Source of the DNA: an uncultured bacterium
Lineage (GTDB): Bacteria > Bacillota_I > Bacilli_A > RF39 > UBA660
NCBI GenBank assembly: GCA_949284575.1
Contig: CASDWO010000055.1
Coordinates: 1 to 40,735, forward strand
Length of the DNA stretch: 40,735 nt
Reading direction: 5' to 3'
The notes beneath the pieces are model-generated. The model was not told the DNA's origin and ran no database searches. It saw nothing but the letters and a program-made list of their open reading frames with translations. The first letter of the stretch is position 1. Every line of letters begins with the position of its first letter. Positions 1 through 8,870 of this stretch are shown here, piece by piece. The position numbers and the translations under genes are program-made.

Positions 1-99
1 ATAATAATTGATGAGTTCATAGATAAAATATATATTGGAGAAATTGATAAAGAAACTAATTCAAGAGATATTGAAATAGAATGGAATTTTGAATTTTAG
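1..99 (+). CDS. C-terminal tail of a large serine recombinase (partial)
   Basis: Frame 1 is open from the window edge to TAG at 97-99 and gives 32 residues. The segment FIDKIYIGEIDKET followed by RDIEIEWNF resembles the C-terminal end of large serine recombinases, the integrases or excisionases of phages and integrative elements. The catalytic serine domain lies outside the window. Such genes usually sit at one end of their element beside the attachment site, and here the next sequence is a headless amidase gene. The family call rests on a short tail and is inferred. Confidence 0.6.
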   Translation: MIIDEFIDKIYIGEIDKETNSRDIEIEWNFEF

Positions 100-130
100 A
101 AAGAAATAATAAATTTGGATTTTCTATGTT
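100..130. other. Putative element/chromosome junction (att-like site)
   Basis: Only about 20 bases separate the recombinase stop (97-99) from amidase-homologous sequence that begins abruptly near 119-128 and has no start codon. This is what the right end of an element integrated into the amidase gene would look like, with the recombinase next to the att site. The exact crossover cannot be fixed without the other end or an empty site. Confidence 0.4.
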
Positions 131-1723
131 CCTGCACATGGTGGTGCTGATCCTGGTGCTGTTAGTGGTGGTTTGCAAGAAAAAGATTTTACATTAGATG
201 CATCTTTATATATGTATGAAAGGTTAAAACAGTTAGGTATACCTGCTGTTCTAACGAGAGATTATGATGAAAATTTGAGTAGAACTGAAAGACTTAGACG
301 TGCTAATGAAGCTTTTGGTGGTAGTAGTAATGCTATTCTTATTTCTAACCACATAAATGCAGGAGGTGGGGAAGGAGCAGAAGTTATTTATGCTTTACGT
401 AATAACTCTACTTTAGCTAGATCTATTTTAGAAGAGATAGGTAGTGAGGGACAAATTATGCGTAAATATTATCAAAGAAGACTTCCTGAAGATCCCTCTA
501 AAGACTATTATTATATTATTAGAGAAACTTCTCCTATGCAATCTTTACTTGTAGAATATGGTTTTATTGATAATGCTAATGATAGAGTTAAATTACAAAA
601 TGATTTATTAAATTATGTAGAAGCAGTAGTTAGAGCGATTGCTCAGTATGCTGGAGTTTCTTATACTCCTCCAGAAGGAAGTGGTACTAACTTTTATACT
701 GTAGTTAAAGGGGATAGCCTATGGAGTATAGCTCGTAAATTTGGGGTTACGGTACAACAGTTAAGAGATGCTAATGACTTAACAAGTGATACTCTTACTG
801 TTGGTCAACTTCTTAGAATTCCTACTAGTGGTGGTACTGATAATGGAACTGGAGGTAATGTTACTTACACTGTGCAAAGAGGAGATAGTTTATGGAGTAT
901 TGCAAGTCGTTATGGAATAAGTGTTAATGATTTAAGACGGGCCAATAATCTTACTAGTGATACTCTTAGTATAGGACAAGTTTTAATTATTCCTGGTGTT
1001 AGTAATGGTAATGAAGATAATGATAATATAACAGGACCTTCTACTACTTATACCGTACAGTCTGGAGATAGTTTATGGAGTATTGCTAATAGGTTTGGAG
1101 TTACTGTACAGCAATTAAGAGATGCAAATAACTTAACAAGTGATACTTTAAGTATAGGGCAGGTTTTAACTATACCAAGTGTTAGTGGTGATGAAGATAT
1201 AGGTGATAATAATGGAGCAGTATTCTATTACACAGTAGAACGAGGTGATAGTTTATGGAGTATAGCTCGTAAATTTGGTATTACTGTCCAAGAGATAAGA
1301 GATGCTAATGATTTAGTTAGTGATACTTTAAGTGTAGGACAATCTTTGATTATACCAGGTCTTAGTGCAGATGAAGACTTAGAAAATGGTAATAATAATA
1401 ATGATAATACAACTACAACAACATATACAGTAGTAAGTGGAGATAGCTTATGGAGTATTGCTAATAGGTTTGGAGTTACTGTTCAAGAGATAAGGGATGC
1501 TAATGATCTAGTTAGTGATACTTTAAGTATTGGTCAAGTACTTATTATTCCTAATGGTGATAACGCATCTAATACTCCTACAACATATACAGTAGCAAGT
1601 GGCGATAGCTTATGGAGTATAGCTCGTAAGTTTGGTGTTACAGTAGGTGATTTAAAAAATGCTAATAATTTAACAAATAATCTTTTATCTATTGGTCAAG
1701 TACTTGTTATTCCTAATAATTAA
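113..1723 (+). pseudogene. N-acetylmuramoyl-L-alanine amidase with six LysM repeats, 5'-truncated
   Basis: An Amidase_3 catalytic domain is followed by six LysM peptidoglycan-binding repeats. The reading frame reaches back to TAA at 110-112 and contains IWIFYVPAHGGADPGA, the family's first strand and zinc-ligand loop (usually PGHGG, here PAHGG). There is no ATG or GTG and no ribosome site upstream. The first initiator-like codon is TTG at 173, after the first zinc-ligand histidine (137-139). Other active-site elements remain: the Glu of LQEKDF, the His of SNHINA, and the Glu of LLVEYGF. The LysM units carry the GDSLWSIA motif. An intact gene would encode a secreted wall hydrolase; here the signal peptide and start are missing, probably removed by insertion of the element to the left. 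Confidence 0.75.
691..1717 (+). repeat. Six tandem LysM-coding repeats
   Basis: Six units at roughly 691-828, 864-993, 1047-1179, 1224-1359, 1419-1551 and 1581-1717 each encode a LysM domain containing GDSLWSIA and a terminal IP. They are joined by Asn/Asp/Gly/Thr-rich linkers. Units 3 to 5 are especially similar, as expected from recent duplication or conversion. Confidence 0.9.
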
Positions 1724-1747
1724 TATTGTAAAAAAGTATAAAATACA

Positions 1748-1776
1748 TTGATTTTAAAGACCTTTCATGCTATTCT
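1748..1776 (+). promoter_or_regulatory. Promoter of the HU gene
   Basis: TTGATT (1748-1753), a 17-base spacer and TATTCT (1771-1776) with an extended TGC just before the -10. It lies about 45 bases upstream of the HU start. Confidence 0.55.
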
Positions 1777-1819
1777 TATTATGTAAGCAAGATATGCTTA
1801 AATTATAGGAGGTTTTAAA

Positions 1820-2092
1820 ATGAAAAAAGTAGAATTAGTTGAAGCTGTTGCTGAAAAAGTTGGATTAACTAAAGCTGATGCAACACGTGCTATCGATGCA
1901 ACATTTGAAGCTATTACTGAAGCACTAGCTAATGGAGATAAAGTTCCACTAGTAGGATTTGGTACATTTAGTGTATCTAAAAGAGCTGCTCGTGAAGGAC
2001 GCAATCCTAGAACTGGTGAAACAGTTAAAATTGAAGCTAGAAATGCTGTTTCATTTAAAGCAGGATCTGCACTTAAAGATTCAGTTAATTAA
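1820..2092 (+). CDS. hup: HU-family DNA-binding protein
   Basis: A 90-residue nucleoid protein. HU dimers bend and wrap DNA and assist replication, recombination and compaction. The whole family pattern is present: KKVELVEAVAEKVGLTKADA at the N-terminus, GFGTFSVSKRAAREGRNPRTGE in the DNA-binding arm (residues about 46-67), and an AVSFKAGSALKD end. The length equals that of typical Bacilli HU. AGGAGG lies 7 bases before the ATG. It is a single gene with its own promoter and terminator, as expected for an abundant protein. It could equally be named hbs. Confidence 0.97.
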   Translation: MKKVELVEAVAEKVGLTKADATRAIDATFEAITEALANGDKVPLVGFGTFSVSKRAAREGRNPRTGETVKIEARNAVSFKAGSALKDSVN

Positions 2093-2095
2093 GAA

Positions 2096-2117
2096 GAAGC
2101 CAAGAAAGGCTTTTTTC
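2096..2117 (+). terminator. Terminator after HU
   Basis: AAGCC (2097-2101) pairs with GGCTT (2108-2112), followed by a T run to 2116. It begins a few bases after the HU stop. The ATG of the next gene is only a few bases beyond the T run. Confidence 0.75.
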
Positions 2118-2120
2118 TTT

Positions 2121-2378
2121 ATGATAATATATTTAATTTGTATTAATATTCTTACTTTTATTTTCTATTCTGTAGACAAATTTCTAGCAATTAATAAATA
2201 TTATAGAATTAGTGAAAAGTTATTATTAACTTTTAGTGCTTTGGGTGGTGCTTTAGGAGCTTTTTTTGCGATGATTTTATTTAAACATAAAACTTTAAAA
2301 ATTAAATTTTACTTTTTTAATATTATTTTTATATTAATTTGGCTTTTCCTTATAATTTATAATTATTGTTTAACTTAA
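2121..2378 (+). CDS. DUF1294 family small membrane protein
   Basis: An 85-residue membrane protein with an N-terminal hydrophobic segment, the family motif around SVDKFLAINKYYRISEKLLLTFSALGGALGAFFAMILFKHKT (written here in part: VDK, RISE, GGALGA, HKT), and a last membrane segment. DUF1294 proteins are widespread with unknown function. The frame is open upstream inside HU, but ATG 2121 gives the normal family N-terminus (short helix, then the D-K motif). The only Shine-Dalgarno-like sequence, AAAGG at 2105-2109, lies in the HU terminator hairpin, so translation may be weak or depend on that hairpin. Confidence 0.8.
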   Translation: MIIYLICINILTFIFYSVDKFLAINKYYRISEKLLLTFSALGGALGAFFAMILFKHKTLKIKFYFFNIIFILIWLFLIIYNYCLT

Positions 2379-2403
2379 AAAAATAGTATAAATGTGATAC
2401 AAT
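2375..2403 (+). promoter_or_regulatory. Putative promoter of cca
   Basis: TTAAAA (2375-2380), a 17-base spacer and TACAAT (2398-2403) with an extended TGA. It gives a very short 5' leader before cca at 2422 and overlaps the end of the DUF1294 gene. Confidence 0.45.
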
Positions 2404-2421
2404 GTTAGTGGTGATAAAATA

Positions 2422-3552
2422 ATGTTAGATATAGCCTTAAAGGTTTTAAATATAATTGAGGAAAATGGATATGAAGCCTATATTGTGGGAGGTTTTGTTA
2501 GAGATTATTTAATGAAAAGAAAATCTAATGATATCGATATTGCAACTAATGCTACTCCTAAACAGTTAATGGAGTTATTTCCTAATGCTTCTACTACTAA
2601 TACTTTTTATGGAGCGGTTAGTATCTATTATAATGCTATTAAGTTTGAGATTACAACTTATAGAGTTGAACAAGATTATCAAGATATGAGACATCCTAAT
2701 ACAGTTATTTATGCTACTAATTTAGCTGATGATATTAAAAGACGGGATTTTACTATTAATGCTATTTGTATAGATAAAAATGGTAAAATACACGATTTAG
2801 TTAATGGTTATGAAGATATTAAAAAACGAAAAATTAGAACTATAGGCGATGCTACTGTTTCTTTTTCTAAAGATGTTCTTAGGATATTAAGGGCTGTAAG
2901 ATTTGCTACAACTCTAGATTTTTCTTTGACTTTTGAAGTTGAAGAAGCTATTAGACAGACTAAATATTTATTGACTAATTTATCTTTAGAAAGAAAAAAA
3001 GAAGAGCTTAATAAAATATTTAGTAGTAATAATTTACAAAAGGGACTTGATCTTTTAAGAGATTTAGGTTTAGATAAAGAATTAGGTTTACAAAGACTTT
3101 CTTTTGTTAAAAATATTAAGCAAGTTATTGGTATTTGGACAGTATTAGAAGTTGATGATCTTTATCCATTTACAAGAAATGAATTACAATTAATGAAAGA
3201 AATAAGATTAGCTATAAAAGATAATCCTTTATGCTCTAAGACAGTTTATAAATATGATTTATATGTTTGTAGTGTTGCTTTAGAAATAATGGGATTAGGT
3301 AATAAATACTTGATGGATATATATGAAAATATGCCTATTCATAAGAGAAGTGATATTGTTATAGATAGTTATGATATTATTAATAGTTTAAAAATTGAAG
3401 AAGGTCCTGATTTAAGTACTATTTGGGAAAGGATTGAAGAGGCTATTTTAAATAAAGAAGTTGAAAATAATAAAAAAGAGTTGCTTTTATTTATAAAAAA
3501 TGTATATAGTAAATTAAAGGAGCGAGAAAATGAAACAACAACAATTGATTAA
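2422..3552 (+). CDS. cca: CCA tRNA nucleotidyltransferase
   Basis: Adds or repairs the 3' CCA of tRNAs. The class II nucleotidyltransferase head is clear: YIVGGFVRDYLMKRKSNDIDIATNA (GG, RD and the DxD metal-binding aspartates, residues about 20-44), then RRDFTINAICID and the RAVRFATTLDF helix of the poly(A) polymerase family. The length of 376 residues is close to the roughly 400 of Bacillus Cca. The start follows GGTGATAAAATA. Its end overlaps dnaD by 23 bases, and nth follows with another overlap, so cca-dnaD-nth reads as one operon. Confidence 0.95.
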   Translation: MLDIALKVLNIIEENGYEAYIVGGFVRDYLMKRKSNDIDIATNATPKQLMELFPNASTTNTFYGAVSIYYNAIKFEITTYRVEQDYQDMRHPNTVIYATNLADDIKRRDFTINAICIDKNGKIHDLVNGYEDIKKRKIRTIGDATVSFSKDVLRILRAVRFATTLDFSLTFEVEEAIRQTKYLLTNLSLERKKEELNKIFSSNNLQKGLDLLRDLGLDKELGLQRLSFVKNIKQVIGIWTVLEVDDLYPFTRNELQLMKEIRLAIKDNPLCSKTVYKYDLYVCSVALEIMGLGNKYLMDIYENMPIHKRSDIVIDSYDIINSLKIEEGPDLSTIWERIEEAILNKEVENNKKELLLFIKNVYSKLKERENETTTID

Positions 3553-4198
3553 TTTATTTGAAGATACTAATATTGTTATTCCTCTAGTTTTCTTTAAGAA
3601 ATATAAAGACTTGAGTTTATCTTTAGAAGAGTTAGTTTTTTTGATGTATTTGCGAGGAAAAGGGAAAGTGTTTACTTTTGATCCTAATAATATGGCTTTA
3701 GAGCTTAATTATACTTTAGTTGATATTTTAAAGATGATTTCAACTCTTTGTGATAAGAAATTATTGGTAATTGAAACTTATAAAAATGATAAAGGAATTG
3801 TTGAAGAGAAGATAAATTTAGAACTTTTTTATGAAAAATTTACATCAGTTTTATTAAATGAAACTATGGAAAAAGAAGATAAAAAAGATGATGTTGATAT
3901 ATATGCTACGGTTGAGAAAGAGTTTGGGAGAACACTTAGTTCTAGTGAGACTTTATATATTAAAGCTTGGTCTGAAAATTTTAACTCTGATATAATAGTA
4001 GAAGCAGTTAAAGAAGCTACTTTAAATGGGGTTGCTAGTATTAGATATATTGATCGTATTTTATATGAATGGGATAAAAAGGGAATTAAAACGAAAGAAG
4101 ATGTCTCTCATTTCTTAAATAAGAAAAATAAGGAATTAAAGGAACCTGTTGAGGTGTTTGATTATGACTGGTTTGAAGATGATGATGCAAATGAATAA
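3530..4198 (+). CDS. dnaD: DnaD replication-initiation protein
   Basis: Primosome component that helps remodel the origin and load helicase with DnaB and DnaI in Firmicutes. The N-terminal winged-helix region (about residues 15-110) has the LSLEELVFLMYLR pattern. The C-terminal DnaD/DnaB_2 domain (about 125-200) contains EFGRTLSSSETLYIKAW and IRYIDRILYEWDKKGI. The acidic tail is short. The ATG is preceded by AAAGGAG inside the end of cca. The dnaD-nth-PBP-recU order matches Bacillus subtilis. Confidence 0.92.
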   Translation: MKQQQLINLFEDTNIVIPLVFFKKYKDLSLSLEELVFLMYLRGKGKVFTFDPNNMALELNYTLVDILKMISTLCDKKLLVIETYKNDKGIVEEKINLELFYEKFTSVLLNETMEKEDKKDDVDIYATVEKEFGRTLSSSETLYIKAWSENFNSDIIVEAVKEATLNGVASIRYIDRILYEWDKKGIKTKEDVSHFLNKKNKELKEPVEVFDYDWFEDDDANE

Positions 4199-4811
4199 AG
4201 TAGAGAGAATAGAAGAATACTTGGATAAACTTTATCCTGAACCTAAATGTGAACTTAATTATACTAATGATTATCAATTGTTAATTGCTATTGTTTTAAG
4301 TGCGCAATCAACAGATAGAAGAGTTAATAGTGTAACACCAATACTTTTTGATAAGTATAAAGATTTAGGGGCTTTATGTAATGCTGATCTAAGTGATTTA
4401 GAGTTAATTTTAAGACCTATAGGTTCTCATCATAAGAAAGCTCTTTATGTTAAAGAAATAGCTCTTAATCTTGTTAATAAACATGGTGGAGTTGTTCCTG
4501 TTAAAAGAGAAGATTTAGAAGCTTTACCTGGGGTTGGAAGAAAGACAGCAAATGTTTTTTTAAGTGAATTTTATAATATTCCTGCTATTGCTGTAGATAC
4601 TCATGTTGAAAGGGTTTCTAAAAGACTTAGATTAGTAAAAGATGAAGATAATGTAAGAAGGATTGAAGAAAAATTAAAAAAAACATTTAAACGTGAAGTA
4701 TGGGGAAAAAGACATTTACAATTAGTGCTTTTTGGAAGATATCAGTGTAAGGCAGTTAAACCTTTATGTGATAACTGTGCTTTGAAAGATATTTGTAAAT
4801 ATAAAAAATAA
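4191..4811 (+). CDS. nth: Endonuclease III (DNA glycosylase/AP lyase)
   Basis: Removes oxidised pyrimidines and cleaves the abasic strand. The helix-hairpin-helix LPGVGRKTANVF carries the catalytic Lys, and the following AVDTHVERV carries the catalytic Asp. The C-terminal cysteines (C-X6-C-X2-C-X5-C in CKAVKPLCDNCALKDIC) form the 4Fe-4S cluster site. ATG 4191 was chosen because the protein then begins NKVERIEEYLDKLYP like the family, gives 206 residues, and overlaps the dnaD stop by 8 bases. An upstream frame from 4149 would add an atypical Met-rich stretch. Confidence 0.95.
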   Translation: MNKVERIEEYLDKLYPEPKCELNYTNDYQLLIAIVLSAQSTDRRVNSVTPILFDKYKDLGALCNADLSDLELILRPIGSHHKKALYVKEIALNLVNKHGGVVPVKREDLEALPGVGRKTANVFLSEFYNIPAIAVDTHVERVSKRLRLVKDEDNVRRIEEKLKKTFKREVWGKRHLQLVLFGRYQCKAVKPLCDNCALKDICKYKK

Positions 4812-4836
4812 GGGCTAAATTATAGTCCTTATTTTT
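4806..4836. terminator. Bidirectional terminator between nth and the PBP gene
   Basis: AAATAAGGGCT (4806-4816) pairs with AGTCCTTATTT (4824-4834) with one G-T pair. The hairpin is flanked by T-rich sequence on both strands and overlaps the stop codons of both convergent genes, so it can serve each. Confidence 0.8.
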
Positions 4837-7672
4837 ATGGTGTAGTAGTGGAACCATCTGGTGGTGTAGTGCTAGTTGTAATAGTAACTCTTATACTACC
4901 AGTTTCTTTAGTTTCACCATTATAAGTAAATCGATATTTTAAATAATATATTCCTGGTGTATTTAAAACAGTAATATTTGTATCTGTAGTATCTCCACTA
5001 ATACTTGTTAAGCGCCAATTACTTGTTTCACTTGTAACATCAGTACCATTATTTTTTACGGTTATATAATTTGTAATATCGCTTATATTGAAACTGCTAA
5101 CATTAATGTCACTTGCAGAAATTGTTAAGTTTGTTTCTTCTTCTTCCAATACATAAGTAGCAGCTTCACTATTTAGACCATCATATTTTTTGAAAGTAGC
5201 GACGACTTTATATGTTCCATATGGATTATCAGGATTATTTATAGTGTAACTTGTATTAGTAGTGAATCCTAATAGGGTATTATTGAAGTAAACATTATAT
5301 CCAAAGTCTCCATATGAAGAATCAGTAATACCTGGATTTACACCATTCCATGATAATTTAACAGATCCATTAGTATAAGTTGCTGTTAAACCTGTAGGGG
5401 TACTTAAATTAGATATTTCTTGTTTATTAGATGGTTGATGATCTTTTTTGAAATATTCATAAATAATTGAACCTGTATAACCTGTGCCTGCTATTTTTGC
5501 AGTTGAACTGTTAGCGACTATTGGAAGTCTAACGACACTATCAGGCATTTGGAATTCTTCTTTATCTTTTTCAAATATTTCATTAGCTAGGGCAGTAAAT
5601 AAACGATCACGTTGAACAGTTCCTGCTGTATTATGACAATAATAACCTTGAGCGACAGTTTCTTCATTAGTTTTTTCGTAACCATACCACATACTAATAA
5701 CAGTTTTAGTTGTATAACCAACAACCCAGGAATCACGAATAGCATCATCAGCCATACCTAATTGTTTACGGTAGTTTTCATCAAAGTTAGTTGTTCCTGT
5801 TTTCATAGAAACACGATCCATTGCTCCACCACCGGTTATAGATGTATCATCTAAGATACTACTGATCATGAATGCAGTAGATTCTTCCATAACTTTTTCT
5901 TTTTTACCTTCATGAGTTATTTCTTCACCAGTTTTGGAAAGAACAATTTTACTAACAGAGTATGGTTCATTATAATAACCACCGTTAGAGAAGGCAGCAT
6001 ATGCAGCAGCCATTTGTAGGGAGTTGACTCCTGTGAATGCTCCTAGGGAATGAGCTTCATGAATTTTACCATTTTCTATTTCAGGTTCAATACCAAGTTT
6101 TTGAACAAATTCAATAATTTTAGCATTGTCTACTTGTTGGAAAGCTTTAAGAGCAGGGATATTTCTTGAAAGTGATAGGGCTCTTCTTGTAGTCATATTG
6201 CCCATGAATTTACCATCCCAGTTGTTTATTTCTTTACCATTTGTATAAGAATAAGGTTCATCAACAAACATATGATAATTATCTTCGCCGTCATTATATC
6301 CAAAAGTAGAAGCATTATTATATTCGATTAAAGGTCCATAATCAAATAATGGTTTTGCAGTAGATCCAGGTTGTCTTTTAAACTCATCTGAAGTTGCTAG
6401 GTTGTAGTTATTAACACCAGTTCTATTTCTTCCTGCTCCAACAGCAAGAATTTTTCCTGTTTCACTATCTAAAACAGTTACACCACTTTGAATAACATCA
6501 TTAACCCAAGTATAACTTTCACCATTCATTACTCTATTTAAACCATCTTGTTTACTACGATCTAAGTTTGTATATATTTCCATTGGTTCAGTATAAGGAT
6601 TAAGACCATTTGTTTTTTCTTTTACTTCTGCAACAACAGTATCAATATAACCTTGATATTCACTGTTACCACTAGTATCAGCATCAGCATTATAATTTAC
6701 TAAGTCTTCAATTTTAATAGAACTAGCGATTTCTCTTTCTTCTTCTGTGATATAGCCATGACGTTCCATTAGATAAAGAACAGTATTTCTTCTTTCTGTA
6801 ACAGCTTCAATATTATCTTCATTAGTAGGACGATAAGCATTTGGAGCTTGGAACATTCCTGCAATAATACTTGCTTCTGCTAAATTTAGATCACCTACAT
6901 CTTTATTAAAATAAACTTTAGCAGCTTGACTAACACCATATATATTACCACCTAAGCCATGGTTGTTAACATAAAATTCAATGATTTGTTCTTTACTATA
7001 ATTTTTTTCTAGTTTAAAGATTGCTAAGTAAATATCTTGGAATTTTCTAACAATACCTTTAATACCAGTTGCAACATCTGAAGTTAGCTTATTTTTTATA
7101 ACTTGCATTGAAAGAGTAGAAGCACCACCAGCATCGGAGTTACCTAATAATTGTCCTAGTGAGGCTTTGAAAAATCTTGGAGCATCAAAACCATTATGTT
7201 GAAAGAATCTTGAATCTTCTGTAGCAACAATTGCATCAATTAAGACTTCTGGTAATTCATCATAGGTTACTTTTTCTCTCATTTCACTACCTAATCTGGC
7301 ATATTCTTCACCATTTACATCGTATAATATTGTTGGTTCATAACTATCTAAAGCTTCAGCATCAAATTTAGGATTAGCAGTAATAGCAATATAGATCATG
7401 AAAACAATACCTGCAAGCATTCCTAATATACCGATTGATAAAATAATTATTAAGATAGTATTAACAATTTTTTTCTGTTTTGGTTTATTTTTAACACTAT
7501 CAACTAGTTTAGCAAGACCAATAATAACTAGGATACCAACTCCCATAAATAGGGTAATTAAAAATCCTAAAATAAAATAACTGACAATCATTAAAATAAT
7601 AAATAAACCAGCAAAAAATAAGAACATTTTATTAAGTTTTTTTGATTTATTTGTTTTTTTCTTTTTTGACAT
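4835..7672 (-). CDS. ponA: Class A penicillin-binding protein (transglycosylase/transpeptidase)
   Basis: A bifunctional peptidoglycan synthase of 945 residues. A Lys-rich cytoplasmic start is followed by hydrophobic segments at about 14-55 and 70-95, more than the single anchor usual for PBP1. The GT51 domain follows with ATEDSRFFQHNGFD and its catalytic Glu. The transpeptidase domain has RQPGSTAKP (catalytic Ser of SxxK), LSRNIPA (SxN) and MKTGTTNF (KTG). After it come a fibronectin type III-like domain (about 750-830), a further Ig-like segment and a Thr/Pro tail. GGAGGTAG precedes the ATG, which lies inside recU. The recU-ponA pairing is the Bacillus arrangement and couples wall growth to chromosome processing genes. 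Confidence 0.95.
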   Translation of the reverse strand: MSKKKKTNKSKKLNKMFLFFAGLFIILMIVSYFILGFLITLFMGVGILVIIGLAKLVDSVKNKPKQKKIVNTILIIILSIGILGMLAGIVFMIYIAITANPKFDAEALDSYEPTILYDVNGEEYARLGSEMREKVTYDELPEVLIDAIVATEDSRFFQHNGFDAPRFFKASLGQLLGNSDAGGASTLSMQVIKNKLTSDVATGIKGIVRKFQDIYLAIFKLEKNYSKEQIIEFYVNNHGLGGNIYGVSQAAKVYFNKDVGDLNLAEASIIAGMFQAPNAYRPTNEDNIEAVTERRNTVLYLMERHGYITEEEREIASSIKIEDLVNYNADADTSGNSEYQGYIDTVVAEVKEKTNGLNPYTEPMEIYTNLDRSKQDGLNRVMNGESYTWVNDVIQSGVTVLDSETGKILAVGAGRNRTGVNNYNLATSDEFKRQPGSTAKPLFDYGPLIEYNNASTFGYNDGEDNYHMFVDEPYSYTNGKEINNWDGKFMGNMTTRRALSLSRNIPALKAFQQVDNAKIIEFVQKLGIEPEIENGKIHEAHSLGAFTGVNSLQMAAAYAAFSNGGYYNEPYSVSKIVLSKTGEEITHEGKKEKVMEESTAFMISSILDDTSITGGGAMDRVSMKTGTTNFDENYRKQLGMADDAIRDSWVVGYTTKTVISMWYGYEKTNEETVAQGYYCHNTAGTVQRDRLFTALANEIFEKDKEEFQMPDSVVRLPIVANSSTAKIAGTGYTGSIIYEYFKKDHQPSNKQEISNLSTPTGLTATYTNGSVKLSWNGVNPGITDSSYGDFGYNVYFNNTLLGFTTNTSYTINNPDNPYGTYKVVATFKKYDGLNSEAATYVLEEEETNLTISASDINVSSFNISDITNYITVKNNGTDVTSETSNWRLTSISGDTTDTNITVLNTPGIYYLKYRFTYNGETKETGSIRVTITTSTTPPDGSTTTP

Positions 7673-8237
7673 TTTTATCTACCTCCAAAAAAATATCTAT
7701 TATTTTTAGATAATTAAGTCTTGGCCTATAATTCTCTTTTATTTGATAACCTTTTTCTTTAAAGAAAGTTAAAGGTATAGATTTTCTTTTATTCTTTTCA
7801 GTAAAAGAAAAAAGATCTTCTGTTCTTAGTAAATAAGTTTCATTAAGAAGCGTAAAACGGACAATTATAAAGCCTATACCCCCATGTCTTATAATGTTTT
7901 TTAGGTGTGTTAATTGGTGTTTATGAATATTTGCTAGTGGGAATGATGTTTTGTTTTTTGTTTCTTTAGCTTCAAAATCTATGTAATAGCTTTTATATAT
8001 ACCATTATAATCAGTAGTAGATGGTTTTTCATAAAAAGCTTCTTTGATAGTAGCATTTCTATTATTAAAACTTACTTTTGTAACCTTAATTGGGGTTGGT
8101 TTTTTGTATATATAAGCAATATCGTTATCACGATAATAACTATTAGTTTGATTTATATCATCTTCTAAAGTCATACCTCTATTACTATAATTAATAATTT
8201 GGGTAGGCTTTTTTTTTATCCCAGTAGGATAATTCAT
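7647..8237 (-). CDS. recU: Holliday junction resolvase RecU
   Basis: A homodimeric structure-specific nuclease that resolves recombination intermediates and modulates RecA. The family start YPTGIKKK and NRGMTLEDDINQTNSYY are present. The active-site region reads KSTTDYNGIYKSYYIDFEAKET in spirit (visible pieces: TDYNG, YIDFEAKET), followed by HKHQLTHL and the GGIGFIIVRF core. Its 196 residues are about the usual length. The start follows AGGTGAT. The gene overlaps the PBP start by 26 bases, so the two are translated from one mRNA. Confidence 0.93.
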   Translation of the reverse strand: MNYPTGIKKKPTQIINYSNRGMTLEDDINQTNSYYRDNDIAYIYKKPTPIKVTKVSFNNRNATIKEAFYEKPSTTDYNGIYKSYYIDFEAKETKNKTSFPLANIHKHQLTHLKNIIRHGGIGFIIVRFTLLNETYLLRTEDLFSFTEKNKRKSIPLTFFKEKGYQIKENYRPRLNYLKIIDIFLEVDKNVKKEKNK

Positions 8238-8384
8238 TTATATCACCTAGTGTAATTATACTATATTTATAGTTATTTTGCTACATATTTTTATTATGGA
8301 TGAAATTTTTGTCAAAGAAATTGTTTAATTGTCGAGTTTGTTGTAATTAATTTAAAAGTAAGTTATTATTTTGATGGTGATATT

Positions 8385-8492
8385 ATGAATAATAGGGATG
8401 TAATTTATCTTTTATCTAATATTAGAAATAATGTAAAGTTAGCGAATAGACTAGTAACATTAGAAGTTATTAGGAAACGATTGACAAAATAG
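8385..8492 (+). CDS. Small ORF of 35 codons, unknown
   Basis: An ATG with GGTGA 4 bases upstream opens a frame ending in TAG. It encodes a basic, probably helical peptide starting MNNRDVIYLLSN and ending RLTK. I recognise no family. It lies between divergent recU and gpsB, and its last codons contain the -35 box of the gpsB promoter. The good ribosome site argues for translation; the short length argues for caution. Confidence 0.45.
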   Translation: MNNRDVIYLLSNIRNNVKLANRLVTLEVIRKRLTK

Positions 8493-8509
8493 AATAATTT
8501 TTCTAAAAT
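8481..8509 (+). promoter_or_regulatory. Promoter of gpsB (and perhaps rnpB)
   Basis: TTGACA (8481-8486), exactly 17 bases, then TAAAAT (8504-8509). The -35 lies within the last codons of the upstream small ORF. Confidence 0.8.
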
Positions 8510-8537
8510 GATTATGTAAAGGGATTGGTGATTTATT

Positions 8538-8870
8538 ATGTATCAAAATAAAATAACACTTACTCCTCAAGAAATATTAGAAAAAGATTTTAAGATTGAT
8601 ACAAGAGGGTATAGACTTAAAGAAGTTGATCAATTTCTTGATGTAATTATTAGTGATTATGAACAGTTTTTTACAATTATCGATAGTTTAGAAAAAGAAA
8701 AAGCTGATCTTTTAAGGGAGATTATGTCTTTAAAACAAGATCTTAGAAATGCGAAGATGAATGTAGAAATTGTTAGAAATAATAGTGATACAGCAGAGAT
8801 TAGTAATGTAGATATTTTAAGAAGACTTAGTCAACTTGAAAAAGACTTTTATGGAAAAGACGATAATTAG
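8538..8870 (+). CDS. gpsB: Cell-division protein GpsB (DivIVA-like)
   Basis: A coiled-coil septal adaptor that coordinates PBP1 traffic between lateral wall and septum. The DivIVA/GpsB N-terminal membrane-binding domain is clear: LTPQEILEKDFKIDTRGYRLKEVDQFLDVI (F, RGY and EVD residues, about 7-36), then a coiled coil to about 75 and a short C-terminal trimerising helix ending RRLSQLEKDFYG. At 110 residues it matches GpsB rather than full DivIVA. It is close to the PBP gene that it typically controls. Its last codons overlap the 5' strand of RNase P RNA helix P1. Confidence 0.93.
   Translation: MYQNKITLTPQEILEKDFKIDTRGYRLKEVDQFLDVIISDYEQFFTIIDSLEKEKADLLREIMSLKQDLRNAKMNVEIVRNNSDTAEISNVDILRRLSQLEKDFYGKDDN

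Noticed and set aside
1798-2004. Reverse-strand ORF opposite the HU gene
   Set aside because: It is a shadow of the conserved HU frame with no ribosome site.
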